From contig NC_134028.1 in assembly GCF_964204645.1 (NCBI RefSeq), forward strand, positions 19,380,153 through 19,444,152: a stretch of DNA of 64,000 nt, given 5' to 3'. The notes beneath the pieces were generated by a model. The model was not told the origin of the DNA. It did not search any database and worked only from the letters and a program-made list of their open reading frames with translations. Source of the stretch: Tubulanus polymorphus (lineage: Eukaryota; Nemertea; Palaeonemertea; Tubulaniformes; Tubulanidae). Positions 35,640-44,812 of the stretch are shown one piece after another. How positions within the stretch are numbered: the stretch's first letter is position 1; the number at the start of each line of letters is the position of its first letter. Both the position numbers and the translations under genes were made by a program.

Positions 35640-36432
35640 CCAGTATCCTTAAGGTACTACATAAAACTAGGAGTCCAGGGACATCATGGGAAGTGGTTTC
35701 AAATGCTCAACAATCTAACAATTTCAATATTCAACGCCCCCTGGTGACCATATACAAAATCAATGACCTTGAAACTCACCACAATCATAGAACATGTCAG
35801 CAGCTACAATTTTGTAATTGATTGTGATAACAAAATATGCCTCCTGTAATATGGAGATACTCAAGTTATTCTACTATTCAACAACCCCTGGTGACCATAT
35901 GCAAAACCCTATGACCTTGAAACTCAACACAATCATAAAAAATGTCATGAACTACAACATTGCAATCCCTTTCCATATAGAATACCCATCACAAATTACA
36001 ATGAAAAATAGCAAACCAGTAGGAAGCTACAGGACTCAGAATTCTGACCAAAATTGACGTTTTTGGGCACTAAAAAGGTCATAAGACGGCCATCTTGCGT
36101 CCAATCCACCCACTTTTCTTATGCTGATGGGCCCTTATGGGATTCAAATATATACCAAAGATCAAGGTAATTGGTCAAAGCGTCTTCATAATTTCCCTCA
36201 TAATGTTCAAAAATGTGTAATACGTGCTGATTTTGGCGAACAACAATGGCTACCAGTCGGCCATCTTGATTCTGACAAGGCCAGTTTTTGGGCTGAAGAT
36301 GTGTCTAGGGTAGATACATGAGTAACTAAAATATCAGATTCAGATATACCTGGATTCCATCTACAGACGGACGAAACGGACGAAAAGTGAACGCAATAGC
36401 CCGCTGGGACAAAAGTCCCAAGTGGGCTAAAA
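35640..36432 (-). repeat. Composite dispersed repeat, copy 7, with internal deletion
   Basis: Two monomers (near 35740 and 35890) join directly to the middle of the tail at about 35966, so part of the tail is missing. Ends CCCAAGTGGGCTA at about 36430; a 30-bp piece of the end (CCCAAGTCCCAAGTGGGCT) is repeated just after. Confidence 0.78.
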
Positions 36433-36608
36433 AAGATTTCCCAAGTCCCAAGTGGGCTGAAATGCCAGCAACTGAGCAAGTCTGAGAGTTTACCCAGTCC
36501 AGGCACTCACCAATGGGCTTGGGATACAGTTCCTGAGACCAGTTGCACAGTTGTGACTTACGTCCAAAAGTGGTCTTAAATCTTAAGTAGTCTTAAGACT
36601 GGTCTTAA

Positions 36609-37361
36609 AGGCCCACTGGCAGTATAAAAGCCCAATCAATGTCAGACATGGCAGTATCTTTGAACCCGTGGAGCAGTGAGGAGCTCCAATGGTGGAAACT
36701 GGAATTCTCCTATTTTCTCTGTCAGTTATCCGATTTGGATCCTCCTTTTTGTCAGACATATATACTAATGTATAATATATCCATTTCTGCAGTTAAAATT
36801 ATGTTTTAGACCCTCCTCTTCGAGTAATTAAGCAATTTCGTTGGTATTTTCTTCAAAATTTGAATCTTTGAATGACGTAAAGGGAGGAGTTATCCAGTGA
36901 ATCAGCGTAGCTTGCATGGCACAGTAACAGTAACATGATACCCTAGATCATCACTACACATAAACAAAAATATAGGCTAATTCATAGTACCAAAATCTCA
37001 CTACAACAAACTTTTTTCCCGATCAAGGAATCAGTCTGAAATTTCATACACTTGTTAAGTGTTATGCCCAAATTTCATCAAAATCGGATAAAAAATTCTT
37101 TAATCTTGGTCCTTTGCTTACAGAAAATGATCACAAGCTTCAGATTTTCATCCCCAATAAGACTGCACCATTTAAAAGTACCTCAGAACTTTATATGAAA
37201 ATTCATGAATTTGTCAGATATTACAGTGTGTGACCTCTACAGTTACAGTTGTAACCCACCCTTACTCACTGTAAACATCATCAACATGTTACTGTAGCTA
37301 GTGGGACGGCCCATCTCAAGTGCTTACCACCCGGTTTACTACTGCTCATACCAATGGGCCT
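36609..37361. mobile_element. piggyBac-type MITE flanked by TTAA
   Basis: TTAA at 36605-36608 and 37362-37365 flank inverted ends AGGCCCACTGG and CCAATGGGCCT. A second inverted block (GCAGTA / TACTGC) follows inside with different spacing. TTAA target duplication is the hallmark of piggyBac-like transposition. No coding capacity in 753 bp. Confidence 0.7.
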
Positions 37362-37714
37362 TTAAGTAGTTAGATTGGCTATAGAACTAAGTTGGTCTTA
37401 GACTGGTCTTAAATCTAAGTCATGACTATGCAGCCAGCCCGTGGGGTTTTTGATAGTGTATCTGTGTTTTGAGTGGTTATTCTGCCATAAATCCGAGAAA
37501 AATGTCTAGGTACTGATACGTTTAAAAGATAATGGCCATTGGCACCACACAGGGCGACCTCACAAAAAACACTAACAAACTTCGTTTATCAATCTAAAAT
37601 TAAAACTTTTATTTTATGACACTTACTAGTGATATGAGTTAAGGTCGGTATCAGACGGTTTTTGTCTGTATTGGACGGTTTTGGTCGGCGTTTAGAACTA
37701 CCCCCTGTGTAGGG

Positions 37715-38062
37715 TGGTTGCTAGTCTAGTACCTAGTCGTTGTTCCCCAAACAACGTCTAGGGCGAAAGTGCTCATATAAGGTTAATTTTCGTCCCTCAT
37801 TTTGAGGGACGAGGCTTTGAGCGTCTATTTCACCCCTTAAAACACCATCAACTTACCTCAAACTGACTGTTCTGTAATCAGACGGAAGTTAACTATTGTT
37901 TGCGCATAAATTTGTAATCCTAAGTAGCTTTTGACTATCGTAGTAGCTCAAAAAATAGTTGAAGTGAGCAACATAACAAATATGGTGGCTTTTTGTGGTG
38001 CATGAGGGGAGTGTAAATTACGGATTCGGACTTGAACTTGGACTGACATTAATGCCAATGGA
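37715..38062. repeat. Dispersed repeat shared with 22083-22445
   Basis: Same orientation copy of the intronic repeat, with about 30 bp missing around 37945. Contains the same CCCTCATTTTGAGGGACGAG hairpin. Confidence 0.8.
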
Positions 38063-38451
38063 GATATTATTCTTGTTTCAAAATCTTACTGTTAAAATTG
38101 ACAAAATTTTTATAAATCAACAAAAATTAACATTTAGAGTAATTTTAGAGAGACATTGAGAATTTTCACATTTTATTAATTTAGTCCGCATTGGAAATCC
38201 CGATTGTGGCAATCAATTTAATTCAAATCAAATCAATAAATTCTCTGGTTCGCGATTTAAATCATCAAAAATATTATTATAAAACACGTTTTCAAAGTCA
38301 ACAAGGTAACTAATTAATTTATTTTAGTACAAAGGTTTGATTTGACACTAAAATCAGTTGTTGCATTGCAATTAACAGGAGTAAACCTCTATATGATACT
38401 TGAGCGTCAGACGTTGTACGGAACCGTAACAACGACTGGTATTCAGACTAT

Positions 38452-38895
38452 AGTCTGTCACACATGCTCTTCGTGCGACGTTTTGATCCGTAATTTCGTT
38501 AATAATCAGTTGATCTGTAAATATTATGCATCAATTTGTTCAGTAAGGAATTTGCATACAGAAATAAATCATGAACTGGCAGAAATTTGTTTGTGTTTTC
38601 TTCTATCTGCGATAGTTTACCTAGCATACGCTCGCGTAATGCTGAAAAACGGCTTTTATGGCCCGTCACGTGGCGCCACCTGCTGTATTTTGATATGCTA
38701 ATGAGCAGGTGATGACGTCACTGTAACGTTTTCCGAGCGTCCGCGGAGCGGATTTTTCAGCATTACGCGAGCGTATGCTGAGTAAACTATCGCTCATAAA
38801 TGAAAACAAAAACAACTTTAGTGATAAAGGTAGATAAACCAATTATTAACGAAATTACGGACCAAAACGTCGCACAGAGAGTAGGTGTGACAGAC
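38452..38895. repeat. 444-bp nested inverted repeat
   Basis: Outer arms 38452-38517 and 38829-38895 pair (GTCTGTCACAC / GTGTGACAGAC; CGTAATTTCGTTAATAAT and its inverse). Inner arms around 38606-38645 and 38752-38793 pair (GCGATAGTTTAC...GCATACGCTCGCGTAATGC). The loop contains GGCCCGTCACGTGGC. Probably a fold-back MITE; an open frame of 119 codons crossing it is not credible. Confidence 0.8.
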
Positions 38896-39222
38896 AGTAG
38901 GTGGTTGCCATCTTCACCCGTCAAGGGATTCGAACCCACTAGGCCTACACTAAAGCTGTTCCCCGAACCCCTTGACCTCACGAGTCGTTGGAGTCGTTAC
39001 AAGCTTGTTACTTCTGTTGGTTTTCCTGTCAAATGGACCAATCAGCGAACATTTTACGGAACAAGGAAGTATTTCGCAAATCGATATATGACGTCATGCG
39101 CAACAGCGCCATGATGAAATCACGCTTCGTGGGGGCTGGTGGAAGCTAGTTCGGGAGTGATACCGGACCCCTGGCAAGCGAGGATGGGTGGTTGCAGGTT
39201 GGCTCCCTATGCTATAGGCCTA
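38896..39222. other. No gene seen; possible tRNA-derived fragment
   Basis: GGGATTCGAACCC at 38927-38939 is the reverse of a tRNA B-box/T-arm consensus, but no A box, acceptor stem or anticodon arm could be placed around it. At most a SINE remnant. Confidence 0.3.
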
Positions 39223-39764
39223 ATGTCTATTTATTAATTGATGAGACCTGTTTTTCTTGGATATTTTGCTCACTTTTTGGGGTACATACCTCATTTATGT
39301 CTTAACAGAATGCCAAAAATCGCGGACAACAACTGAATATCCGATATATTTCCAGTTCTGTACCAATTAGATGGATTGGCAAAAAGACTCCTTAAGTCCA
39401 GTTGAATGAGAGAGAAAATCCTCCATTTTGTCAAATTTCTTGGATTTGAACATTGTTACCATGCCTACGCCACCCTGATTTAGTTGTTGAGACCCCACAA
39501 GAAAAATAACTTCATTTCGTAGGCATGGTGACAATGTAAAAATTCAAGAAATTTGACAAAATGGAGGATTTTCTCTCTCATTCAATTGGACTTAAGGAGT
39601 CTTTTTGCCAATCCATCTAATTGGTACAGATCTGGAAATATATCGGATATTCAGTTGTTGTCCGCGATTTTTGGCATTCTGTTAAGACATAAATGAGGTA
39701 TGTACCCCAAAAAGTAAGCAAAATATCCAAGAAAAACAGGTCTCATCAATTAATAAATAGACAT
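39223..39764. mobile_element. 542-bp fold-back MITE with TA duplication
   Basis: Arms of about 250 bp (39223-39475 and 39512-39764) are near-identical inverse copies; the outer ends read ATGTCTATTTATT and AATAAATAGACAT and are flanked by TA at 39221-39222 and 39765-39766. The spacer is only about 40 bp. A TA duplication suggests mobilisation by a Tc1/mariner-type transposase. Confidence 0.85.
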
Positions 39765-39766
39765 TA

Positions 39767-41142
39767 GTATGTATAGCCTTCTTCTTTCTTGGCTTTTTGG
39801 GGGTCAAAAAATTTTGCCCTGTTGTGGCGTAGGTTAGGTAAGCTTGGGTCAGATTATGAGACAGTTATCATCAGAATCTACTGCCCTGAACAATAGTTAC
39901 ATTAAATCTTCAACAGTAATCAATCACGCACGATACCCACCTTCCTTCGATTATCGTGAATTGAATTGAATATCATGTACTATCAGAGGACATACGAGTT
40001 ATAACATAAGATATACGAGATACGATTGTTTTCAAGTCCGTCCGCTAGCTCCACCTAGGTAGCGCCGATTACAGTCATGCATGGATAACCCACAGGGGCT
40101 CGTATCATAAGTTTGGGGGTGAACTGTAGCTTGGATCATCCAGTATCCCTGGTTTATATATATAGTACGAGGGATACAGGATGATCTAAGCTTGTGGTAG
40201 AGATTCCACTAGAAACAGGATCGAGAACAGCTGGGAAGAATTCCGTGTGTACCATATAAGAAACTTTATTAGAGTGCCAAGTGGCGGGAAAGGGGGCTGC
40301 ATGCAGAGTTACATATAGGTCATATTGATTGACAGTTCAGTCATATATATATATGAGCCATCCACGTTCCCGTCTCGACCCGTTACTGTCTCGACCCGTT
40401 CCCGTCTCGACCCTACCGTACAATAGCGCCACCACAGTCGATTATTTGAACTAAAACACTACGGCGCGTATCGGATTCGTTTTTCGCATGTGAACCTACC
40501 AACAATTTTAAAAAATCAAATTAGATTTTTGAAAACTTTTCATTGAAAAGATCGAATGATGGAAACGGTATAAGCTTAAGTGCAGATCCGCACCTCCCCG
40601 CGTAAACGGTTCAATCAATTACATTTAATATCAACACGTATTTCAGATTCAAAATTCAGCAATTCAGTGGTTTGCCATTGGTTAATTTTTAGATATCTTC
40701 ACTAGAAAGATTTTAGCCTGGATTCTGTCATTCAGCAGATTGCGTCAATCACGAGAGGTGTGGATCTGCACTTACCAAGAAAACGCCTCCAATGTCAACA
40801 GAAGTAAAAATTCAAGATGCGAAGTAAGCAATTTCCCGTCGAGATTTCCTCCCAGAAATAATATATATTTACTGGTAAAGCTAAACTAATTTCAAATATA
40901 ATCTTGAATGAATTACACGAGTGTAATTATTTTGGTTTCTAAAAAATAAAATCAACTTTCTTTAAATCTCTCAAACCGTTTTTTTCAAAAAACGACCCGG
41001 CCCGGGGCATTTTGTTTGGGGCATGTTTATTGCCATTAATCAATTCGAATTCATCAAATTTATGAAGAAAATTAATGTCTGAATTTTGCAAAAAAAATAA
41101 AGATGATTGTTAAATTCATGACGCGTTATCTTTCTCTACAGA
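39767..41142. other. No gene seen; repeat fragments
   Basis: At 40090-40190 a palindrome-like pair (TGGATCATCCAGTATCCC / GGGATACAGGATGATCTAA) lies in a block that also resembles 21428-21480 (AAGTTTGGGGGTGAACTGT). At 40366-40412 three short CCCGTCTCGACCC-like units foreshadow the minisatellite at 41143. No exon supported. Confidence 0.5.
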
Positions 41143-41707
41143 TCCCGTGGGTCTTTCTCCATGGACCCTATGTTCCTGTCTCGACCCTTCAAACCTGTCT
41201 CTAGTCTCTACACAGTCCCGTGGACACTATGTTCCTGTCTCGACCCTTCAAACCTGTCTCTACTCTCTACACAGTCCCGTGGACACTATGTTCCCGTCTC
41301 GACCCTTCAAATCTGTCTCTACTCTCTACACAGTCCCGTAGACACCATGTTCCCGTTTCGACCCTTCACACCTGTCTCTGCTCTCTACACAGTCCCCTGG
41401 ACACCATGTTCCCGTCTCGACCCTTCTAACCTGTCTCTAGTCTCTACACAGTCCCGTAGACACCATGTTCCCGTCTCGACCCTTCTAACCTGTCTCTACT
41501 CTCTACACAGTCCCGTGGACACTATGTTCCCGTCTCGACCCTTCAAATCTGTCTCTACTCTCTACACAGTCCTGTGGACACCATGTTCCCGTCTCGACCC
41601 TTCTAACCTGTCTCTAGTCTCTACACAGTCCCGTGGACCCTATGTTCCCGTCTCGACATTTCACACCTGTCTCTACTCTCTACACAGTCCCCTGGACACC
41701 ATGTTCC
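41143..41707. repeat. 59-bp minisatellite, left part of array
   Basis: About nine and a half units of 59 bp, each with CACAGTCCCGTGGACAC, CTCGACCCTTC and CCTGTCTCTACTCTCTA. It stops abruptly at ATGTTCC (41701-41707), where the LTR element begins, and resumes at 63516. Because 59 is not a multiple of three, all three forward frames are read successively; they happen to lack stops, giving a long but meaningless ORF. Confidence 0.95.
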
Positions 41708-41932
41708 TATTGGGGTGATAAATTAGTAGTTTGCATAGAGGGAGGGAAGCCAGAGTTCAGGGCAGTGGCTGAAGTTAGTAAACAACCTACGTAGATGCTT
41801 ACGTCGCACACAAGACACTGAATAGAAGATAGGTGAAAGTGAAGTGAGTATCTGCGTAGGGTTGCTGGTTATAGCGGCAGCCTTGAGCTCTGGTATGGCT
41901 AGGAAGTAAACAAGTAATAAACTCGTGACGTA
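41708..41932 (+). repeat. 5' LTR, left part
   Basis: Matches 62960-63184 base for base apart from one substitution (AAGTGAAGTGAG versus AAGTGACGTGAG). Ends with GACGTA, the Polinton target duplication. Confidence 0.93.
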
Positions 41933-42199
41933 AGTAATAGGGATAATAGGCTTTCAAGCCAAAGGTCGAACGGTCGAGCTCGTAAAAAATGAAAAACATA
42001 AAAATAATTACAATTTCTACTTGAATTACTCGCGAAACTCATAAAAATGAAAAATTAATTCTCACACGCTCGAATTAATTTTTCATTTTTATGAGTTTCA
42101 CTCCTAATTCAAGTAGAAATTGTAATTATTTTTATGTTTTTCATTTTTACTCACCCGCCCGTTCAACCTTTAGCTTGAAAGCCTATTATCCCTATTACT
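41933..42199. repeat. 267-bp terminal palindrome, left end
   Basis: AGTAATAGGGATAATAGGC at 41933 returns inverted as GCCTATTATCCCTATTACT ending 42199. Long AT-rich arms pair throughout (for example ACAATTTCTACTTGAATTA near 41998-42025 with its inverse near 42105-42125). The centre is CTCACACGCTCG at about 42061. Confidence 0.92.
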
Positions 42200-42368
42200 C
42201 TTAAAATATTCATATATATGAATAAAATATAAATCATTGAACTTCTAAAATCAATTTTAATAAAAAATATAGTATTAAAATGGAAGCAAATAAATACTAC
42301 TGCCCAACATGTAATATCGATATAGATAAATCCCAAAAAGCAAGACACAATAAAACTAGAACACATTT
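41933..42368. repeat. Left terminal inverted repeat of the Polinton
   Basis: Corresponds inversely to 59141-59690. The inner part, 42200-42368, matches closely and includes the first 29 codons of the polymerase gene; the tip is a palindrome (41933-42199) whose core differs from that at the other end. Confidence 0.88.
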
Positions 42369-42414
42369 GTTTTTAATCCAGTTGGCGGACGTTAGCGAAT
42401 CACAAATCTCATAA
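42280..42414 (+). CDS. Zinc-finger micro-ORF copied from the polymerase N-terminus
   Basis: 44 codons. The first 29 are nearly identical to the start of the DNA polymerase at the other end of the element (one Lys-to-Arg change) and contain a complete C-x2-C-x11-H-x5-H zinc finger at residues 8-29. Past the terminal repeat the frame runs on for 15 unrelated residues to TAA 42412. The start context AAAATGG is the same as that of the polymerase gene. It may be only a by-product of the inverted repeat, or a small DNA-binding protein. Confidence 0.45.
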   Translation: MEANKYYCPTCNIDIDKSQKARHNKTRTHLFLIQLADVSESQIS

Positions 42415-42523
42415 TTTACAAGTATCAACGCGCTTTTTAGATGTTTCTGGACAATTAAGCTCTAACCAATCAAAAGTCTCATAATTCGCAAGTCTCAACA
42501 CACTTGTTCTAGATGTTTCTGAG
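42398..42523. repeat. ~70-bp imperfect tandem repeat upstream of a TATA box
   Basis: Units starting at 42398 and 42468 share AATCA, GTCTCATAATT, AAGT.TCAAC and TAGATGTTTCTG. The second contains a CCAAT box (42466-42470). Confidence 0.75.
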
Positions 42524-42533
42524 CATAGAATAG

Positions 42534-42541
42534 TATAAATA
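42534..42541 (+). promoter_or_regulatory. Candidate TATA box of the rightward block
   Basis: TATAAATA followed by GGCGCGC, with a CCAAT box about 65 bp upstream and a tandem repeat around it. The first ATG downstream is 42629. This is the clearest RNA polymerase II-type core promoter in the Polinton; the main rightward genes start 1.3 kb further on. Confidence 0.5.
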
Positions 42542-42628
42542 GGCGCGCACATCAGACGCTTAACAGAGCTATAGAATAAATCTATAAATTCACAGCTGTT
42601 ACAGCTGTTACTATAACGCCGAGATATT

Positions 42629-42799
42629 ATGAATCATAATCAGAAACGTGTAGAATATTCTAGAAAGGCGCGCCGGAACTAGATGACGTGGCATAATCAA
42701 CGACGTGTTCATTCTAGAAATCACCCCCGGAAATGGATATACGCTGTAATATTGTGCTCAGGATATTCTATCTTTCGAAACGAAATAAGGAGTTTATAG
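42629..42799 (+). CDS. Small basic ORF with an in-frame TAG
   Basis: ATG 42629 opens 17 codons ending at TAG 42680; the same frame restarts at once with ATG 42683 and runs 38 codons to TAG 42797. Both halves contain an HNQ(K/R)RV...SR block and are Arg/Lys-rich; the second also has a hydrophobic WIYAVIL stretch. Lies 90 bp downstream of a TATA box and is followed by a donor-like GTAAGTA at 42822. Function unknown; could be a decayed small basic (core-like) protein or chance. Confidence 0.3.
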
Positions 42800-42949
42800 T
42801 TTACAATTATAAATCTAAATGTAAGTACTGTTTGTTGTAGTTGTTAGGGCTATTAAATATGAAACCTTTAGATATATTTAAGCGTATTTAGTATATCTTT
42901 TAGATAGTTAGAGTTACCGCTAATATCTTTTAGATTAATAAAAAGTCAT

Positions 42950-43233
42950 ACGCATCAAGAAGCGATAGAGAAACTCAAGACTGAGGAATCAACAGCAATG
43001 GATATCAAACCAATAGAATCACCAAAAGATCGAAGAAGAAATATAAGAATTTCAAAAACATTAAGACTCCAATGATTAAGTTTAACATTTATTGATGTAG
43101 TTAAATATTTACCAGCAATTGAAAAAATGTTTGTAATTATAAATTGTATTTATAGAAATCAAATGATGTATTAGAAGAAATGACTGAACAACTTGTATAA
43201 TGTATTGTGTAAATCTGATTTGTGAATTTTTAT
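42950..43233. other. No clear gene; possible coding remnant
   Basis: 42965-43074 reads in one frame as a Lys/Glu-rich peptide with an SPKDRRRNIRISK stretch, ending at TGA. No start or homologue is recognised. The rest is AT-rich spacer. Confidence 0.3.
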
Positions 43234-43556
43234 GTTCAGTCGTTTCTATTATGTTTAACGCATGCGCATTGATCAAAACCGGCCATAAATGGCCGCATGT
43301 GACACATGTAACGCATGTGACGAGAACATGAATGCGTTTGAATTTTCTATATTCAGTTGTTTCTATTTTACAGAATTTATAGAATGAATATACAATTATG
43401 ATTAACACATGTGCATTAAGCAAAACCGGCCATAAATGGCCGCATGTGACGCATGTAACGCATGTGTTGTTTCTATTTTACAGAATTTATAGAATGAATA
43501 TATAATTATGATTAACGCATGCGCATTAAGCAAAACCGGCCACAAATGGCCGGCCG
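43234..43556. repeat. Three tandem ~110-bp repeats with palindromic cores
   Basis: Units begin near 43234, 43351 and 43467. Each has GTTTCTATT, ATGATTAACGCATGCGCATT (or a close variant), AAAACCGGCCATAAATGGCC and, in two units, runs of GCATGTGAC/GCATGTAAC. GGCCATAAATGGCC is a palindrome. Two units contain TTTCTATTTTACAG, which looks like a 3' splice acceptor. GC-rich cores in an AT-rich element suggest protein-binding iterons. Confidence 0.88.
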
Positions 43557-43839
43557 CTTGTATTATTTAGATATCAAGGAATCGAAAAAACTTATCAAAA
43601 GCAGCGAGGAATGAAAAAGGATGACGTTGGTCGAAGAAATGGAAGAGGATTCTAAAATTATTAACCAATTTAGTAAAAAATATTTTTATTTATTTATATT
43701 TTGAATAGATCCGAATAGAAATTCTTTAAATTCAAATAGCTAGTATCAGTAGTCAATACTAGAATTCTTTAGCTTTAACTATCTAGTATCATTTGAAGAA
43801 TACTTATAATACTATTTTTATTAAATTTCTCTAATATAA

Positions 43840-44445
43840 ATGTCAAAGAAATCGAATAAGAATAATATTAAAGTTGAAAAAACTTTGGAAGATTTAGGTC
43901 TAACAGATGATAATGATAATGTGGCAACTAAATGTGATAATAAAATTGATAGTGATATTGATTATGAATACTATTTATATTGTAAGCATCATCTAGAACT
44001 ATTGATTGCGAGTGGAAAAACTAAAGAGTTTATTGGTAAAACAATAACTTTTCAAGAATTAGATAATATGAATAAAGAAAAAGTAATAAAATATTTTAAG
44101 ATTTATGAAGAGGCAAGATTATCTAAAATAAATGATTCTATTTCTAATGGTATTGTCAAATGTTATTCAAAGTTATGTAACCAGTTAATACCAATTGATG
44201 ATGACAATAAATTATATAATGATTTGAAAAATGACTATTTAGTTATGACTGAATTACAAAAATGGGTTGGATATGCTTCATTTCAATTAGGATCGGTTAT
44301 GACATTAATTTCTACTGGTGTCATAACATTTTCGAATATCAAACCTATGGAATATAAATCAGGTAAGAACGAAACAGATGTACTACAACCAAACAGTGAA
44401 ACAGAAAATGAATCAGAACAAAAATTAACTAAAATAAATGAGTGA
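43840..44445 (+). CDS. Polinton protein of unknown function, 201 residues
   Basis: First main gene of the rightward block; start in the context ATAAATG. Acidic N-terminus, a central YFKIYEEARL helix, and a hydrophobic segment near residues 145-168 (WVGYASFQLGSVMTLISTG) that could be a membrane segment. From memory, proteins with this layout (a TF.E.....V.KY..IYE block and the hydrophobic stretch near the C-terminus) recur in animal Mavericks, but no function is established. It overlaps the next gene by 8 bases (ATGAGTGA), which favours coupled translation from one mRNA. Confidence 0.8.
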   Translation: MSKKSNKNNIKVEKTLEDLGLTDDNDNVATKCDNKIDSDIDYEYYLYCKHHLELLIASGKTKEFIGKTITFQELDNMNKEKVIKYFKIYEEARLSKINDSISNGIVKCYSKLCNQLIPIDDDNKLYNDLKNDYLVMTELQKWVGYASFQLGSVMTLISTGVITFSNIKPMEYKSGKNETDVLQPNSETENESEQKLTKINE

Positions 44446-44809
44446 TGGAGTTAAGAAAAAGGCTAGATCCGAGAAACAAATTAAATGGGCAAGAGAATTA
44501 GGTAAAAGATCTTCAGAATTAAAAAAAGCTAAGAAAAAGAAATTAACTGATATAAATGAATCACCTGATGGTGCCGTACAGCACCCACACGGTGGTATTG
44601 ATTCAAATAATAATCCATCTAATTCTTCTAATGCTGGAAGTAATTATAAATTATATATTACAATTGGATTAGTAACACTTATTATATTATCCGGTGTAAT
44701 ATATAAATCAAAATTCAAATCTGATGATAAAGATGATTCCGATGATAAACCTATCATACCAGAAAATAAATCAAATGAAACTAAATCTAAATTATTATTA
44801 ATGGATTAA
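44438..44809 (+). CDS. Small membrane protein with basic N-terminus, 123 residues
   Basis: Residues 5-35 are highly basic (KQIKWARELGKRS then KKAKKKK), residues ~70-92 form one transmembrane helix (LYITIGLVTLIILSGVIYKS), and the tail is acidic. It overlaps the preceding gene by 8 bases and ends 3 bases before the integrase. Residues ~45-52 (GAVQHPHGG) are encoded by a 31-bp repeat also present in the integrase gene. It may link nucleoprotein to a membrane; that is a guess from composition. Confidence 0.78.
   Translation: MSDGVKKKARSEKQIKWARELGKRSSELKKAKKKKLTDINESPDGAVQHPHGGIDSNNNPSNSSNAGSNYKLYITIGLVTLIILSGVIYKSKFKSDDKDDSDDKPIIPENKSNETKSKLLLMD
44568..44598 (+). repeat. Palindrome-containing repeat inside an ORF, copy 1
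   Basis: Contains GGTGCCGTACAGCACCC followed by ACACGGTGG. It matches 44922-44952 at all but two or three positions; in this copy one base breaks the palindrome. GC-rich in an AT-rich gene, read in frame as GAVQHPHG. Confidence 0.9.
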
Positions 44810-44812
44810 AAT

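Noticed and set aside
38342-38701. 119-codon open frame
   Set aside because: It crosses the arm of a large inverted repeat and has no recognisable domain.
41161-41718. 185-codon open frame across the minisatellite
   Set aside because: It is generated by the 59-bp repeat, equally open in other frames, and has no start context, splice sites or protein signature.
42652-42670. Perfect heat-shock-element-like GAA-TTC-GAA array (AGAATATTCTAGAA)
   Set aside because: Single site downstream of the TATA box and inside the micro-ORF; AT-rich sequence makes chance likely. Not listed as a regulatory site.
43234-43556. CRISPR-like spaced repeats
   Set aside because: Only three long repeats, no regular short spacers, and a eukaryotic element context.
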